From the NCBI GenBank assembly GCA_037893245.1, contig JBAIAA010000313.1:1-64000 (forward strand): a stretch of DNA of 64,000 nt, given 5' to 3'. Shown here one piece after another: positions 1 through 10,626 of this stretch (within the stretch, counting starts at the first letter, position 1; each line of letters opens with the position of its first letter). The translations under genes were made by a program, and so were the position numbers. This DNA is from Crossaster papposus (Eukaryota; Echinodermata; Asteroidea; Velatida; Solasteridae). A model generated the notes under the pieces. That model made no database searches. It saw only the letters and a program-made list of their open reading frames with translations, and was not told the DNA's origin.

Positions 1-504
1 AAGATAGGGTGTGACATGTTCACTACATGACTCGAATTAAAAATGTGTCGGACAGCCATTTTGAAAAATAAAAGAAAAAAGAAAGAAAAAAAAAAAAAAA
101 AGGGGCCTCTCCCAGGCGAAACGACTTGAATGGTCCGCTATGTGCTTGTAGGCGATCGAGGCAGGGGTGGTCCACAGGATATAGGCGAAGCTTACTCGCT
201 CGTCGCGTCTAATGCCTGGAAGATGTTTTTTCCGTAGTTGTTTACGGTTATTTCTGATATAGCTCGTCACATCATCAGAAAATAAATATGTTTGATTCCT
301 TGAATGGGTGATTCTTAAGAGATCTTGAAGCTTGCTTCAGAATGAACTGGCCTATCAACTGACCGTAATAACTTGCAATGGATGGGACGGGGCCGAGGGT
401 TGCCACTGCCGGGGGTGTTGGCTGCTTGCCGACCAGGAGTGCGGTGAGCCCACTCCTACTCGATTTCGTCTCCGCCTTCAAGCTTCATGTGATCTACGAA
501 GAAG

Positions 505-660
505 CTAGAAAGAAATTCCTCGCAGGTTTGAGTTTCTTCGGATCCCTCTGGAATTCCATGTATATTAACGATTAACAACTTGGTTTTAAAGTTTGCCGAT
601 GAGATTAAAATTCGAGGCTGCTTGGTTGTTGATCTGGGGAGTCAATGAACTCACTCGCTC
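505..660 (+). pseudogene. Possible LINE reverse transcriptase scrap
   Basis: A reading around 545-575 gives MYIND followed by a stop. A second frame at about 583-648 gives VLKFADEIKIRG. These resemble the YIND and FADD-containing block of non-LTR reverse transcriptases, with the second catalytic Asp replaced by Glu and at least one frameshift between the two parts. No other RT motif was found nearby. The match is short, so this is a tentative call; chance similarity is possible. Confidence 0.3.
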
Positions 661-1033
661 ATCCCTCATATTTAGGCTGTCTTGAGATCCTCGATACCAT
701 GATCATGATTTGAGACGGTACTACTCACTGTGCTGAGTTTAGTCTCCAGGCCAGACAATCTTGATTCCAAGGTAGCGAGGGTCTCAAGGATTCTATCAAG
801 TTAAATGTGTACCTCGCTGATAGAATCGCGACAGGAACACGCACGGCAAACCATCTTGGTTTTGAATCACTCAAGTTCGTCTGGTTTGTCGAGTCCTTAT
901 TTCTCCGGTCGGCTCTTGTCTTTTTTGGGCTCTGTAGGTTCTGCCATTCTATCGATGAAGTAATGATCTTAATTATGGCAGACACAAATAACGAGTACCG
1001 TCGAGCACTGACAGAATAAATGAAAAACAAAAA

Positions 1034-1062
1034 GTGGGGGGGGTGGGGGGGGGGGGGGGGCG
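1034..1062. repeat. Poly-G tract
   Basis: Near-uninterrupted run of G with two T interruptions. It is simple sequence with no coding signal and is likely length-variable. Confidence 0.9.
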
Positions 1063-1089
1063 ATCTGATAAGACACGTCATGACGGCTA

Positions 1090-1590
1090 CGACCTCATAC
1101 TACAAAAAATGACGAATATTACGACGATGTTTCAATCAGCAGGTAGACCCAGCCTTGTATTTTACACCCCAAGCGACGAGGGTAAATGGTGGTCGACTTC
1201 AGATTACTCGTTAGTCTATGGGGACCCTTCCACACGAAATTAAAAGGGCCCGGTGATGCAGGTACACCCCCCCCCCCCCCCTGCTACCCCCCCTCCCCCC
1301 CCTGCTACCCCCCCCCCCCCTGCTACCCCCCCCCTCCCCCCCCCCTGCTCACCCCCCCTCCCCCCCCCCCCCCTGCTACCCCCCCCCACTCCCCCCCCCC
1401 CCGCTGCTACACCCCCCCCCCCCTGCTACACCCCCCCCCTGCTTACACCTGGCTGGGGCAGTAGAGGGGAGCTAAGTTTAACCACTCACTGATGCTAGAA
1501 TAACACTTCCCCACACCCAAGAAGTATAAATCCTCCGGACTTATAAGCTAGAAGAGTTAAGTACTCAAATGGTGTTTAAAGCACACAGGA
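1090..1590 (+). repeat. Interspersed repeat A, copy 1 (expanded)
   Basis: This block matches 19425-19715 through several long stretches: the ACGACGA.GTTTCAATCAGCA start, the GTGGTCGACTTCAGATTACTC core, the AAGGGCCCGGTGATGCAGGTACAC block and the TATAAATCCTCCGGA end. Copy 1 is longer because the GGTACACC(A)CCCTGCTACACC site has expanded into about 180 bp of C-rich repeats. The short palindrome around TATAAATCCTCCGGA lies near the right end. It may be a solo LTR or a MITE, but I could not find clear ends. Confidence 0.7.
1261..1442. repeat. C-rich microsatellite with TGCTA interruptions
   Basis: Runs of 8-16 C separated by TGCTAC, TCC or TGCTTAC. The unit looks like an amplification of the CCCTGCTACACC sequence present once in repeat A copy 2 (near 19580). 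Proline-rich open frames here are a by-product of composition, not genes. Confidence 0.9.
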
Positions 1591-1592
1591 AC

Positions 1593-2006
1593 ATTTACAT
1601 TCATTTCAAAAAAAATACCCTAGAAGAAAGATTAGGCCAGATAAAAAAACAAAACTAGTTTCTAGTCCAGATGATTTTTGGTTTATAGGGTCGTGTCATT
1701 ATGAATAATAATTAGGCCTAACTCTACAAAAGAAGAAGAATTTAGGATTGGTAGAAAAGTGCGATGTGAATATGACTCAGATTTTATTTATTTTAAAACT
1801 TTTGTTGGAGCAAAAAATTGATCCACACGAGTATGAGAAACGAATATATTCATGATTTGGCCTTATAAAAAGCTTACATGGATTAAAATCTGGTTAGTGT
1901 CGTCTAGAAGAAAAAGAAAAACCAATGTATGTTATTGTCAACGATCATTCAAATGACTGATCGTTGAAAATTACCTACATTGTTGTTTTTTAAGAGCCAA
2001 AGATTG
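1593..2006. other. AT-rich DNA, nothing recognised
   Basis: No open frame, RNA gene or repeat recognised. A short inverted pair, AACGATCATTCAAATG / ATTTGAATGATCGTT-like, sits near 1938-1965. Confidence 0.5.
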
Positions 2007-2015
2007 CAAACTGAT

Positions 2016-2328
2016 AAGTCTTGGTTGCAAGACGTCTTAATCGCGGTATGCAGCGCTCGTAGGCCGCCGGCGTCCTCTAAAGTCTAACGTGGCCACGCCA
2101 TGACCTTCAAATAGAACGTCTTGGCTAACTAACATAATCGCTCGAAAAATTCGCATGCGCGTGTGACGTCGCGTGTACAATCGCGTCAAGTTTCTGTTAC
2201 GTCTCATAATTATGCACGCAACGTCACACGCGCATGCAAATGCCACACAATTATGCTTTTTAGAATTTTCCGAGCGATTGTTGGTCAGCCCTACGATACC
2301 GCGATTAGACGTCTTGCAACTAAGACTA
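2016..2328. mobile_element. Mutator-type foldback MITE with 9-bp TSD
   Basis: The 313-bp element is flanked by a perfect 9-bp direct repeat CAAACTGAT (2007-2015 and 2329-2337). Its termini are inverted: AGTCTTGGTTGCAAGACG at the left pairs with CGTCTTGCAACTAAGACT at the right with one mismatch, and pairing continues through AATCGCGGTAT / ATACCGCGATT. A second inner inverted pair (ATAATCGCTCG and CGAGCGATT; GCATGCGCGTGTGACGT and ACGTCACACGCGCATGC) makes most of it a near palindrome. Long TIRs plus a 9-bp duplication are typical of MULE elements; that assignment is inferred because there is no transposase. Confidence 0.75.
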
Positions 2329-3015
2329 CAAACTGATGTGCAATTTTCTCAATTGCTTTTTTTTGTTTTACATGTATTTGTATTGTATACCTTTATATAA
2401 CATTGTACTATAGATAAGCATTCAGCCATTGACCTGATTTTCAGGTTTTTTTGGTTTCGATTGTAATTAGTGTATGCACAAGAAATTTTGACAATTAAAG
2501 AACTTTTAATGAAACTGAATTATTGTGTGTATCTTTTTATTATTAAGTGTGATTGAGGTCTGCAGTTAAAACTCCGTTTTTACGAACCTAATACTACTTG
2601 TTGGCACAAGTCCGGTATATTGGAAATAGAGGTAACATTGTAAGGGTTTAGTGTTGCATTTTTGTTTTTAATAAAGGGGTTGCATTGACGTCACGCGCGC
2701 TACGCGTACGCGCTAATCGCACGAGCAAAGTTTGAGGTCAAACAAAGTGCAGACGGTATATGCCGTGATTATGCAACTAGACCTCATTGGGGGCGCTGTC
2801 GTGAAGTGCGACGTGCGTGTAACGTCATATGCATGAACTTTATTGGCTAACATTTGACTTTTTGAAAAACATTTAAATTGTAAGAGGGCTAGCCTTGAAT
2901 TTTTATTAAAATATGCAAAAATGTATTTTTTATTAAAATTAACAAAATAATTACTTTTGGGGAAAACATTTAAATTGCAAGGGGTTAGTTGATAGCCTTG
3001 AATTTGTATTAAAAT

Positions 3016-3097
3016 TACACAAATAAACCACAAGAGAAACTAAATATGCACATTTACAAATATGCAAACTCAGTTTTCCTTGTGGTTTATTTGTGTA
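3016..3097. repeat. Perfect 19-bp inverted repeat
   Basis: TACACAAATAAACCACAAG at 3016-3034 is the exact reverse complement of 3079-3097, with a 44-nt spacer. It could be the ends of a tiny foldback element or a structural hairpin. Confidence 0.8.
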
Positions 3098-3267
3098 TTA
3101 TAAAATAAAAAGTCGTATCCTCATTGAGTAATCCCCACAATGTCGCTTCCCAGGTTGTATCGTAAAAATGGGTGTGATTCCTGGCTACACGGCATTTTGG
3201 TGTTTATGACTTCTGACTAATGCCCTCGAACAAAGATACTGACAATTTGGAAGACCACCAACATAGG

Positions 3268-3341
3268 GAAAGGTAGCTCAGTTGGTAGAGCTCCGGACCG
3301 GAATTTTGGAGGTCGCAGGTTCGAGTTCCGCCTTGCCAATT
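3268..3341 (+). tRNA. tRNA-like sequence (pseudogene or SINE head)
   Basis: A clear A box (TAGCTCAGTTGGTAGAGC) and a B box (GGTTCGAGTTC) are spaced as in a tRNA. A plausible anticodon stem CCGGA/TTTGG encloses a loop containing GGA. However, the acceptor stem pairs poorly (several mismatches), the T stem has an A-C mismatch and position 33 is C rather than U. I therefore read it as a tRNA pseudogene or the head of a tRNA-derived SINE, not a working tRNA. Confidence 0.45.
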
Positions 3342-3534
3342 TCTTTAAAAAATGTATTTAAAAAAAAAATTACATTGTAAGGGGTTATAGCTTTGCATTT
3401 TTATAAAATTGGCCACAATTGGTCTTTTTTGAGAAATTAAACATTGAAAGGGGTCACCCTTGAATTGTTATTAAAATTTGTCAAATTTAACAATAATTAT
3501 GGAACATTTTTTTAATTTTAAGGGGTTAGCCTTG

Positions 3535-3866
3535 ACCTTCGCCATGACCTTCGAATATGTCGTCTTGGCTAACTCGCATAATCGCTCGTTAATTCCGAGC
3601 AGAATTATGTCCCTTTGCTTGCGCGTGTGATGTTGCGTGAATAATCGCATGATGTTACATGCATAATCGCTACCTCATTGGTCAAATTTCTGTTACATCA
3701 CGTAATTATGCAACGTCACACGGGCATGCAATTCTGCTTAGAACTTTCCGAGCGATTATGTGAGTTTAGCGTGGTCATAGCGTGGTCTACGGTGTACATT
3801 ATAGGGCGCCCGCATCGGCGGCCTACGCGCGCTGAATGCAGCGCTGTATTGCAACCCTACAACAGA
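3535..3866. mobile_element. Second, truncated copy of the Mutator-type element
   Basis: It shares with the 2016-2328 element the block ATGACCTTCGAATA.GTCGTCTTGGCTAAC, the inner inverted pair GCATAATCGCTCG / CGAGCGATTATGTGAG, the CGTCACACG.GCATGCAA block and a GGCCTACGCGCGCTGAATGCAGCGCTG end leading to GTATTGCAAC. The right terminus resembles the inverted left terminus of the first copy. The left terminus is not visible, so no target duplication can be assigned. Confidence 0.6.
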
Positions 3867-4415
3867 GCCAACTATTTCAAAGCCTGTTTTCTCAGTTGTG
3901 TATTTTGAACTCCAAGGAATATGCAAACATGTCATATCTCCAAAACCTGAGGGGCTATGGAACTCTATTATATACCAATTCAAAGTGACATAACATTGCG
4001 ACATAATATTTATTTTTATTAACATTGACTAAATTCGACTTTTTTAATTGTTATTAAAATTAGGAAAATTTGAATTTTGGGGATTTTGTTTATTTATTTT
4101 ACCAAAATGGTCATAAATTACAAGTAAAACAATTGACTGCATGTGATATCTGAAATCAATGAGAAATTTATTATTATCATAAAAACACAAGATTAAACCA
4201 AATAAGGTAATTTTCCCCCAAAGTTTATACCTAAAACGTCCCATTTTTTTGAGAAGTAATTTGGAAGATTAATTAAACTAAAATTGCTGGTAAATTTGCA
4301 TTTTAGAGCAATGTTCACAAGTGGCGTCAGTGATGACAGCTAAAGTAATTTTAATTGTTTCCTATGACGTACAAAATAAAGTCCAACCTGAAGTCTGGTG
4401 TCGAAACAACAGTGG
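3867..4415. other. AT-rich DNA, nothing recognised
   Basis: Open frames here are short and without family resemblance. No RNA gene or terminal repeat was found. Confidence 0.5.
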
Positions 4416-4423
4416 GTAATACC

Positions 4424-4737
4424 CACTGACCTCTACACCTGGGCGGATCATTGTCCATATTCTGCTGTGCTAACACTTGAAGTCGGCGCGAACTGGAAGT
4501 GCAACATGGCGGACCCGAGACGTCACTGCTGTGAGCCAATGAAATGTCCAGATGTAGAGGTCAGTGGATTTACTCTGTACATTTTGTATTTATAAACATT
4601 ACGTAATACGTATCGTACCAACACCTGGACATTTCATTGGCTCACAGAGTGACGTCGTGGGTCCGCCATGTTGCACTTCTCCGCATTCCGACTTCAAAAT
4701 GAAACAATGATGATCTGTCCATGTATAGAGGTCAGTG
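4424..4737. mobile_element. hAT-type foldback element with 8-bp TSD
   Basis: The 314-bp block starts CACTGACCTCTA and ends TAGAGGTCAGTG, and is flanked by a perfect 8-bp direct repeat GTAATACC (4416-4423 and 4738-4745). The left part (4424-4566) has its own inverted terminus TGTAGAGGTCAGTG near 4553-4566, and the right part (about 4617-4737) is an inverted copy of the left. Three TIR copies therefore exist. Each arm carries CAACATGGCGGACC, a CCAAT-type GAGCCAATGAAA and a GACGTCAC. The 8-bp duplication fits hAT, but the superfamily is inferred. Confidence 0.75.
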
Positions 4738-4745
4738 GTAATACC

Positions 4746-6860
4746 GACTGCCCTCTCTTGGCACCAGACTACTTCAGATTGAAAATCTGTAAAAATAAAC
4801 TTCTACACAATTTATTATTCACCTTTTTGTAAATTTGAATGCTTCAGATTTAACCGATGCCTCTTCTTTTTTCGTATGATGAGCAGCTTAACGTGTTACT
4901 GCATACATCGGCTGTTACCAAAAAAAACCGCACCTTCAATTTGTTTTACCCAGTTTCCCATCTTAAAAAGCAATAACAACTTATCAAAAGGAATGTTTAC
5001 AATGATAACATAAAAAACAAATAATTAAATTGTTACGGTAGTTAAAAACTTGTAATAATGCATGTTAATAAAAGGTACTTAATACTGTGACAAATCTACT
5101 GATAGATAGATGCGAGGGTGCATATCTATACTCATGATGTTATGATCAATTATGACAACATCATGATAACCAATTCCCTGCAGAAGTATCTACCCCACCC
5201 TCACCCCCAGTACATAGCAGCTGGGATGCCATTATACCACACATTTGTCATGGGCTCGTTAGTGATGGGTTCTGGCAAAATGAGACAGAACTGGGCAGAG
5301 GTTGAAGTGAGGGTTTTGGGTTTCCAGAAAAGAGAATAAAATTATCCTTACATTACTGTATGTTGTGCTTCAATCGGACATTCCGTGAACAAGTTATGGA
5401 TGTTTAAAGTTCACATTTATCAATAGGCCTATGTCGCAAAAGTAAAATGTTGAGAAAAAGGACTTTGAATTTTGCGTTTTGTACATGATATATGGGAAAA
5501 TGTCAATTGTTTTCCCTATAAAAACACTTTCATTCCACTATTTCTATACTATTTCTTAATCAAATATAGTTATTAGGCATATCAAAGATTACAAATGTCA
5601 ATAAGTCTGAAAACAATTAATCACCCATTATTTATTATTTTGCAGTTTTCTCCACTATGCCCTTTGCCCAGTTCCGCCTCGCACATTAAAGCACATTGAG
5701 TTGCAAGTTTGGTTGTTTTTGTTTCCCTTAGGGGGAACAAAAAAATCCTCCAAACCACAAATTAATAAAAGAAAAAGTTTACAATGACTTAACCAGTTCG
5801 CGCCGGGATTATTGTAACATTCACCGAGCCGAGGCGCGGGGTTATTTTTAATAACGAAACTCGATCCGACGCAGGTTCAGGCCGAATGTATCGGGAAGCA
5901 CACCCATGACATTTTCGCCTATGCTCGCTGCTGACAGACATTTCCGGCCTAGCTCGTGGCGTGCTTATGCGTCATCCGTTTTGAATCTCGGAAAAAACTG
6001 TGCGTGTATATACGTTCTCTGGTGAGAACTGGTTAAAAAAATTAAAAATAAGGAAATATTTGTTGTTAACAAAAACAAATAAAAATCCCAAACTACTTTG
6101 TAATCAACTCCCTGGACGTAAAACTCTCCAAAATTAGCCCTATTATTAGATCGCCAAGGCGCTAAACAAAATTGGGGGATGATCAATTCTCATTGGCAAT
6201 GGTAGAAAAGATAATTATTATCTCATCAGAAGTGTGAGATCGCACGGTTATTGGAAATGGTGTTTGTCTTATGCAAATCCGGAATTAGTGTGCAGTGGCA
6301 CACGAAGTGTGCTGAGGAATGTGTTTTAAGGTGCGTGTTTCAAGGTGTGCTAGTCATTCACGGTCACCACGCTACACAGTTCATTTATTTTTGTTTGTTT
6401 TTCGGAATGGGTTTTTGGATAAACATTCTCCGTTCATTGTACCCCATTTTAATGTTTTCCATGTAAATTATATTTAATTACTAAGCATTGGACGTACTCA
6501 GTTTGATCATTTATAATTTGCTCTTGGAGCTTGTTCGCTTTTTCAAGCGCTCGATCGCCTTCTGGGTTCAGACAGAAATTTCTAGAGCATCTTTTTCCTT
6601 AACCCAAATCAATCCCAGGTTTTGATCTCTGTTTTTCGCCTGTCTCAAGGTCGGTAAAATAAAAATGCTTTCTTACATGATCGTTAAATTTCGTTTTCAA
6701 ATTCCAAGGCGATTGAAATTAATCATTGACAATAATTAAATATTGATCAATCCCAAATTGTTTCCAATCATGCAAAATGTTCATAAAATTTATTTAGGGA
6801 TAGCAGCAAACGCTGTAAAAAGTAAAGATATTTGTTGGGATGATTGCCAATACCGCATCG
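4746..6860. other. Long intergenic stretch without recognised genes
   Basis: AT-rich sequence. The block at 5800-5990 is locally GC-richer (CGGGATTATTGTAACATTCACCGAG and similar) but shows no open frame with family resemblance, no tRNA boxes and no terminal repeats that I can define. Confidence 0.5.
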
Positions 6861-6865
6861 GTTAA

Positions 6866-7619
6866 CCCTTTGCACGCTACCGGCGACTCCAGTCGCCCAG
6901 CGCATTTCTAACACGGCTATCGGCGACCACAGTCGCCCGCGAAAACGTTCTATAAATGAATGAATATATGACAAACCATTGACCCCTGACCCTCACCCGG
7001 GTACCATTGGATATAGATGATTACGAGGCTATATTAACGTTGTACAACCATAAATTCACACTCGTTTCTTACAAAATTCTCTGCTATTTTCGATTGAAAA
7101 TCTGTCCGTTCCGCTGTTCGAGTGTTCAATGGACGCCGGAGCTGCATTTCAGGAGATTTTCGGGGACTCAGACTCCGGAGATTCGGACATTGAAGGCCTT
7201 TTTCAGGACGATTATGTCAACGATAGTGTCGACAACGAGTATGCCTGCGTGTACGAGAACGTGTTGAAGGTTCCATTGATGACGATAGTAGTGATGGGGC
7301 ACAACGCGACGATGGCCCCGGTGAAGTTCGCCAGCAAGCGGGAGGTGATGCGGCTCCTAACGCGGCTTGGATCGCAGCTCGTAATGATGCATTTCGGAGG
7401 GCTTACCACCACGACTGGCTGATCAATTTTAGCCATCCTCACGGCCACCAATGAATAGGAAATTTCATAATTTTATGTTGCATTTTCCTGTAAAACACAC
7501 CCATCGTAGAGTAAAAAGCTTCGGAACATATTAGTGTGCATTACTTTATAGTGACTTGCACAGGAAATCCAGCGCCATGGGAATACGTGTGTATATGAAT
7601 GGTAGCGTGCTAAGGAGGG
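6866..7619 (+). mobile_element. piggyBac-type deletion derivative between TTAA sites
   Basis: The element is bounded by TTAA at 6862-6865 and 7620-7623. Its ends are CCCTTTGCACGCTACC and GGTAGCGTGCTAAGGAGGG, inverted repeats with a few mismatches, the layout of piggyBac elements. A second short GGCGACTCCAGTCGCC palindrome and a related GGCGACCACAGTCGCC lie inside the left end. The interior holds the remnant of a transposase N-terminus, so this is an internally deleted relic of a longer element. Confidence 0.8.
7129..7422 (+). pseudogene. Truncated piggyBac-like transposase N-terminus
   Basis: The frame opens MDAGAAFQEIFGDSDSGDSD and stays Asp/Glu-rich for about 45 residues, as is common at the start of piggyBac transposases. 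From about 7265 the acidic character moves to another frame (7283 onward, DDSSDGAQRDDGPGE, ending at a stop near 7452 after a W-rich DWLINF segment), which indicates a frameshift. The DDE catalytic core is absent. It lies entirely inside the TTAA-bounded element, so it cannot be an active gene. Confidence 0.6.
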
Positions 7620-7623
7620 TTAA

Positions 7624-8128
7624 CGATTCGAAGTGTTCATCGTAAAGATGGTCAATAGGGCTTACCCGTGTATATGTTAAATGTCCTGGTTTATGAGTTA
7701 AAGAAGGAATTTTCCAGTTCTTTTTACAGTTTATTTTCACAGTGATAGAGAAAAAATGCTCACTAACAAAATTAAGTTTATATTATCTTATTATGATGGT
7801 TTGTGGTGAATACGCTTCCAATCAAATTGGAAGTAAAAGTTTAAATACTGTACATCAAGTGTACATCACCATGTTATGAACATTAATAACTATATCGTTG
7901 CTACTCAAATAAATTATTTAAGTTTTTAAGGCGAATTGAGTTGAATCAAAATATCAAAACATATGATAATATGTAAACATTGTGAAGGTCATAAACATGA
8001 AGACAAGCTAAAAGTATAAGAATTGTATTGTACATAGCTATTTTTCAAGCGGTGAATCCGGGCGTGTGTGACCGTAAACCAGCAAGAATAAAACATGTAC
8101 AAATGTAATATGTAAACATATGTTGGTT
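7624..8128. other. AT-rich DNA, nothing recognised
   Basis: No supported feature; stop codons are frequent in all frames. Confidence 0.5.
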
Positions 8129-8690
8129 GTTGCAAGTCTGTTGCAAGTACATGTATGGTTGGTTATCGTAGCTGAGATGAGATTGGTCAATACGTATAGG
8201 CTGGGTTCGGGCGGTCTGTTCTTGACTCGCGAATTTCGATTGTGCAAAACCCCGAATACCAGGTAGTCGCTAGTGTGATCCTGTTCCGAGTGCAAGGTTC
8301 TTGGGTCGCGTTTAAGTTGAGCGCGACAACCGAGTTTCGCGTGTCAAGTTGAACAGACCGTCCGACGAACCAGTCAGAACGGTCACAGAGTCACTATTAG
8401 AGTAACCCGGATGTGCAGGGGCCGCATGCGCAGCGTTCATCTAGTTCATGTTGTTTTGTCAGGTACGTGACTTCATTTCCGGTCTGTATTTTCTCCAAAG
8501 CTCTATCTAGGGGCCAATTTCATTGAGCTGCTAAGCACAACAAATTGGCTTAGCACAAAAATGCCTTGCTCAGTGTAGACTCCATGTGTTTTTTTGATAA
8601 ACCAGTTAAACATTCTACCTGAGGCTAAACCATTTATAATTGTATGCATGTCTTGTGCTAAATCAAGTAAGTGAAATAATAATAATAATG
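8129..8690. repeat. Interspersed repeat B, copy 1 (foldback core)
   Basis: Shared with 27583-27880 and 28120-28663. The core has inverted arms: CGGTCTGTTCTTGACTCGCG at about 8212-8231 pairs with CGCGTGTCAAGTTGAACAGACCG at about 8338-8371 (copy 1 has two extra bases), with GTGATCCTGTTCCGAGTGCA between them. Copies 1 and 3 also share a 300-bp right flank ending in GCTAAATCAAGTAAGTGAAATAATAATAA. It is non-coding and the family is unknown. Confidence 0.75.
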
Positions 8691-9170
8691 AAAACCCCCC
8701 TTCCCCCTTAAAAATAAAAAAATCAGTAGAAACACATTATGATAACTTTAGTGTTCAAGCGGCTTTGGCATTAAACCCCATAGGCCTAAATGCGTTACCA
8801 TCATTAATTAATTTTAAATTTCAAAACATTCGCAGAATAGTATTGTTTAAACTTGATGTAGAGCGTAGAGATGTGGAACTCGACAGTTTGTTTTATAATG
8901 TTTTGGTATAATAGGTTCCCTTTAATAATATCGTGGCTAGTGTTTGTTTAAAGGGGCTCTACATACAACACGAACTGAACACTGAACAAATCACGACCGG
9001 TTTACGTCATGTTTCTATCCACCAATCATAGTTGGTCACCCAACAAGTCAGTGGTTCGAGTGGTCTTTCATTAAGGAAGTCACAATAAAATATTGTTCAA
9101 GGCACTTATCTATAACCCGGTTTTTCCTTTAGCCTTGCTCTCTGTTTAAGATATTTCACAAGAAAATTGG
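8691..9170. other. Intergenic DNA, nothing recognised
   Basis: AT-rich. Contains a C-run near 8695-8707 and no usable open frame. Confidence 0.45.
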
Positions 9171-9174
9171 TAAA

Positions 9175-9250
9175 CGTTAACAACAGCTGGATTCGAACCA
9201 GAGACCTTTCGATCCATAGCCCATCTCTTTACCAACTAGGCTATCAGCGA
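9175..9250 (-). tRNA. tRNA-like sequence, minus strand (likely SINE head)
   Basis: On the minus strand TAGCCTAGTTGGTAAAGA (A box) is followed by GGTTCGAATCC (perfect B box) at about 9190-9200. The intervening region does not fold into a convincing anticodon arm. A tRNA-derived SINE or tRNA pseudogene is more likely than a gene. Confidence 0.45.
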
Positions 9251-9477
9251 GTTAGTTACGGACAGGGTTTATTTAGAGTTTTTTTAAATAATAGATGATC
9301 AGTTGCCATTGTTCTTTTCATGATTATACGTTTACGCACCCAGCTGCCGAAGAAAAAAATGCGAACCGCTACACGTTTACACGTGGTCTAAGCTCAATTA
9401 TTGCCTTTTCGCCATGCAAACCTTCGAATCTCATCTGTCTTCCTTTCATTGGTCAGTTGTGAGTGTCAATCACGAAG

Positions 9478-9780
9478 CACGCGTTTGAACGCGTCATCAA
9501 CGTCTATAAAACGTCCACCAATAAGATGTGTTCATTTCAATGTGTCGGTGACTGAAAGTGACATAAACATAACTCCCGTCTCATGAATATTAAACGAGTC
9601 AGTTGTGCGAGATTGACAGTGCACAAGAGGCCACGCTTTTGAACGTGTCACCGACATCTATAATACGTGCACCAATAAGATGTGTTCATTTCACAGTGTC
9701 GGTGACTGCAACTACATTAACATAACTCCCGTTCATGAATATTAAACGAGTCAGTGGTGTGTAATTGACAGCGCACTAGG
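9478..9780 (+). promoter_or_regulatory. Tandemly duplicated block upstream of the C1q gene
   Basis: Two direct copies with a period of 154 bp (starting near 9478 and 9632). Both contain TTTGAACG.GTCA, a TATA-like CTATAAAAC or CTATAATAC followed by CCACCAATAAG (a CCAAT-type sequence), GTGTTCATTTCA, TGTCGGTGACTG and CATGAATATTAAACGAGTCAGT. The second copy ends about 100 bp before the inferred first exon of the C1q gene. Regulatory function is inferred only from position and retained motifs; it may simply be a local duplication. Confidence 0.45.
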
Positions 9781-9859
9781 GGCCAATCAGAAACCGGGCA
9801 ACGTTCCTCAGTCACTGCTTAGGAAATCACTGGCAAGTTTTAAGGCAGGAGCGCGCGCT

Positions 9860-9944
9860 TCATTCCTCACAACGACCGCAACTTATCTTCGCCTTCGACA
9901 GGACAGCCAGAGAGAGACCTGAACGCAAGAACGAGATTGACAAG
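9860..9944 (+). other. Likely 5' non-coding exon 1 of the C1q gene
   Basis: The sequence ends GAGATTGACAAG followed by GTAAGG, a consensus 5' splice site. It precedes a second small exon with matching acceptor and donor and then the coding exon. The 5' end is uncertain (about 9840-9870). There is no ATG-initiated frame of note. The exon is inferred from splice signals only. Confidence 0.45.
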
Positions 9945-10558
9945 GTAAGGTTCTATGACAGATGGAAACAGGCTTTTCAAGTCTTGAGGTGAAATTAATG
10001 TTTGTATTCCTTCTTGATTAGTGGTTCTTACAAAAGTTTGTTTTAAACAAAACTCGTGAATAGAGTAGGTTGTGTCAGAGTATATTAAACTCTCTGCTCC
10101 GCTGTCCACGTAAATGGTTGTAAAAGGCTGTTCACGTACTTAGTGTCCCATATACATGTATACCCTTGGTACTGTGCTTGATGTTCAAGCTGTTCCACCA
10201 TTCTTCTGACATGCTTTAATGAGCACAAACAGCCTACCCCAGCATCCTACCAAGCATCTGTTACTGTTAGCATCCTGTCAAAATCTGCCGGGTATCCTAT
10301 TCCAGAATCGCCTACCTCAATGGTCCACTGAACTCAGCACCATCCACAACCCATATGGTGTTACCGCAAACCTCCCATCCTATTGATTTGTCCACCATGC
10401 AAACTCTTAAGTCTTATTTAAAACGGTAGGGGCAAAAGTCGAACGTACTATATTCCTTCTTTGCATCCACGGACTCGTCTTGTTTCCCCCCATTTTTGTC
10501 AACAAATGACTTAAAGTGTTGTGATCAAAGATATTTGTTTTCTTTGTATTATTTTTAG

Positions 10559-10626
10559 GTGACATTCAACTTCAGTCACTAAGATTTCTACTTCGGCTGA
10601 GCTCTAACTAAGAACACTACTTCAAG
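10559..10626 (+). other. Likely 5' non-coding exon 2 of the C1q gene
   Basis: A pyrimidine-rich tract ending TTATTTTTAG precedes 68 bp that end ACTACTTCAAG followed by GTAGGC. The flanks are good acceptor and donor matches, and the segment contains no ATG, consistent with a 5' UTR exon. Not proven without transcripts. Confidence 0.45.

Larger units (their letters stand above)
2630..3535. repeat. Degenerate short tandem repeat region
   Basis: A motif close to TTGTAAGGGGTTAGCCTTGA followed by ATTTTTATTAAAAT recurs near 2637, 2878, 2975, 3373, 3441 and 3517, spaced irregularly and separated by unrelated DNA, including the tRNA-like sequence and a hairpin. This looks like a decayed minisatellite or repeated fragments of one element. 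Confidence 0.55.

Noticed and set aside
725-1081. 118-codon minus-strand frame
   Set aside because: Starts in the poly-G/C tract and has no recognisable domain; the composition is typical of a chance frame.
1186-1492. Proline-rich open frames
   Set aside because: Produced by the C-rich microsatellite in all frames; not conserved in repeat A copy 2.
3268-3341. Functional tRNA gene
   Set aside because: The A and B boxes are good, but the acceptor and T stems are mispaired.
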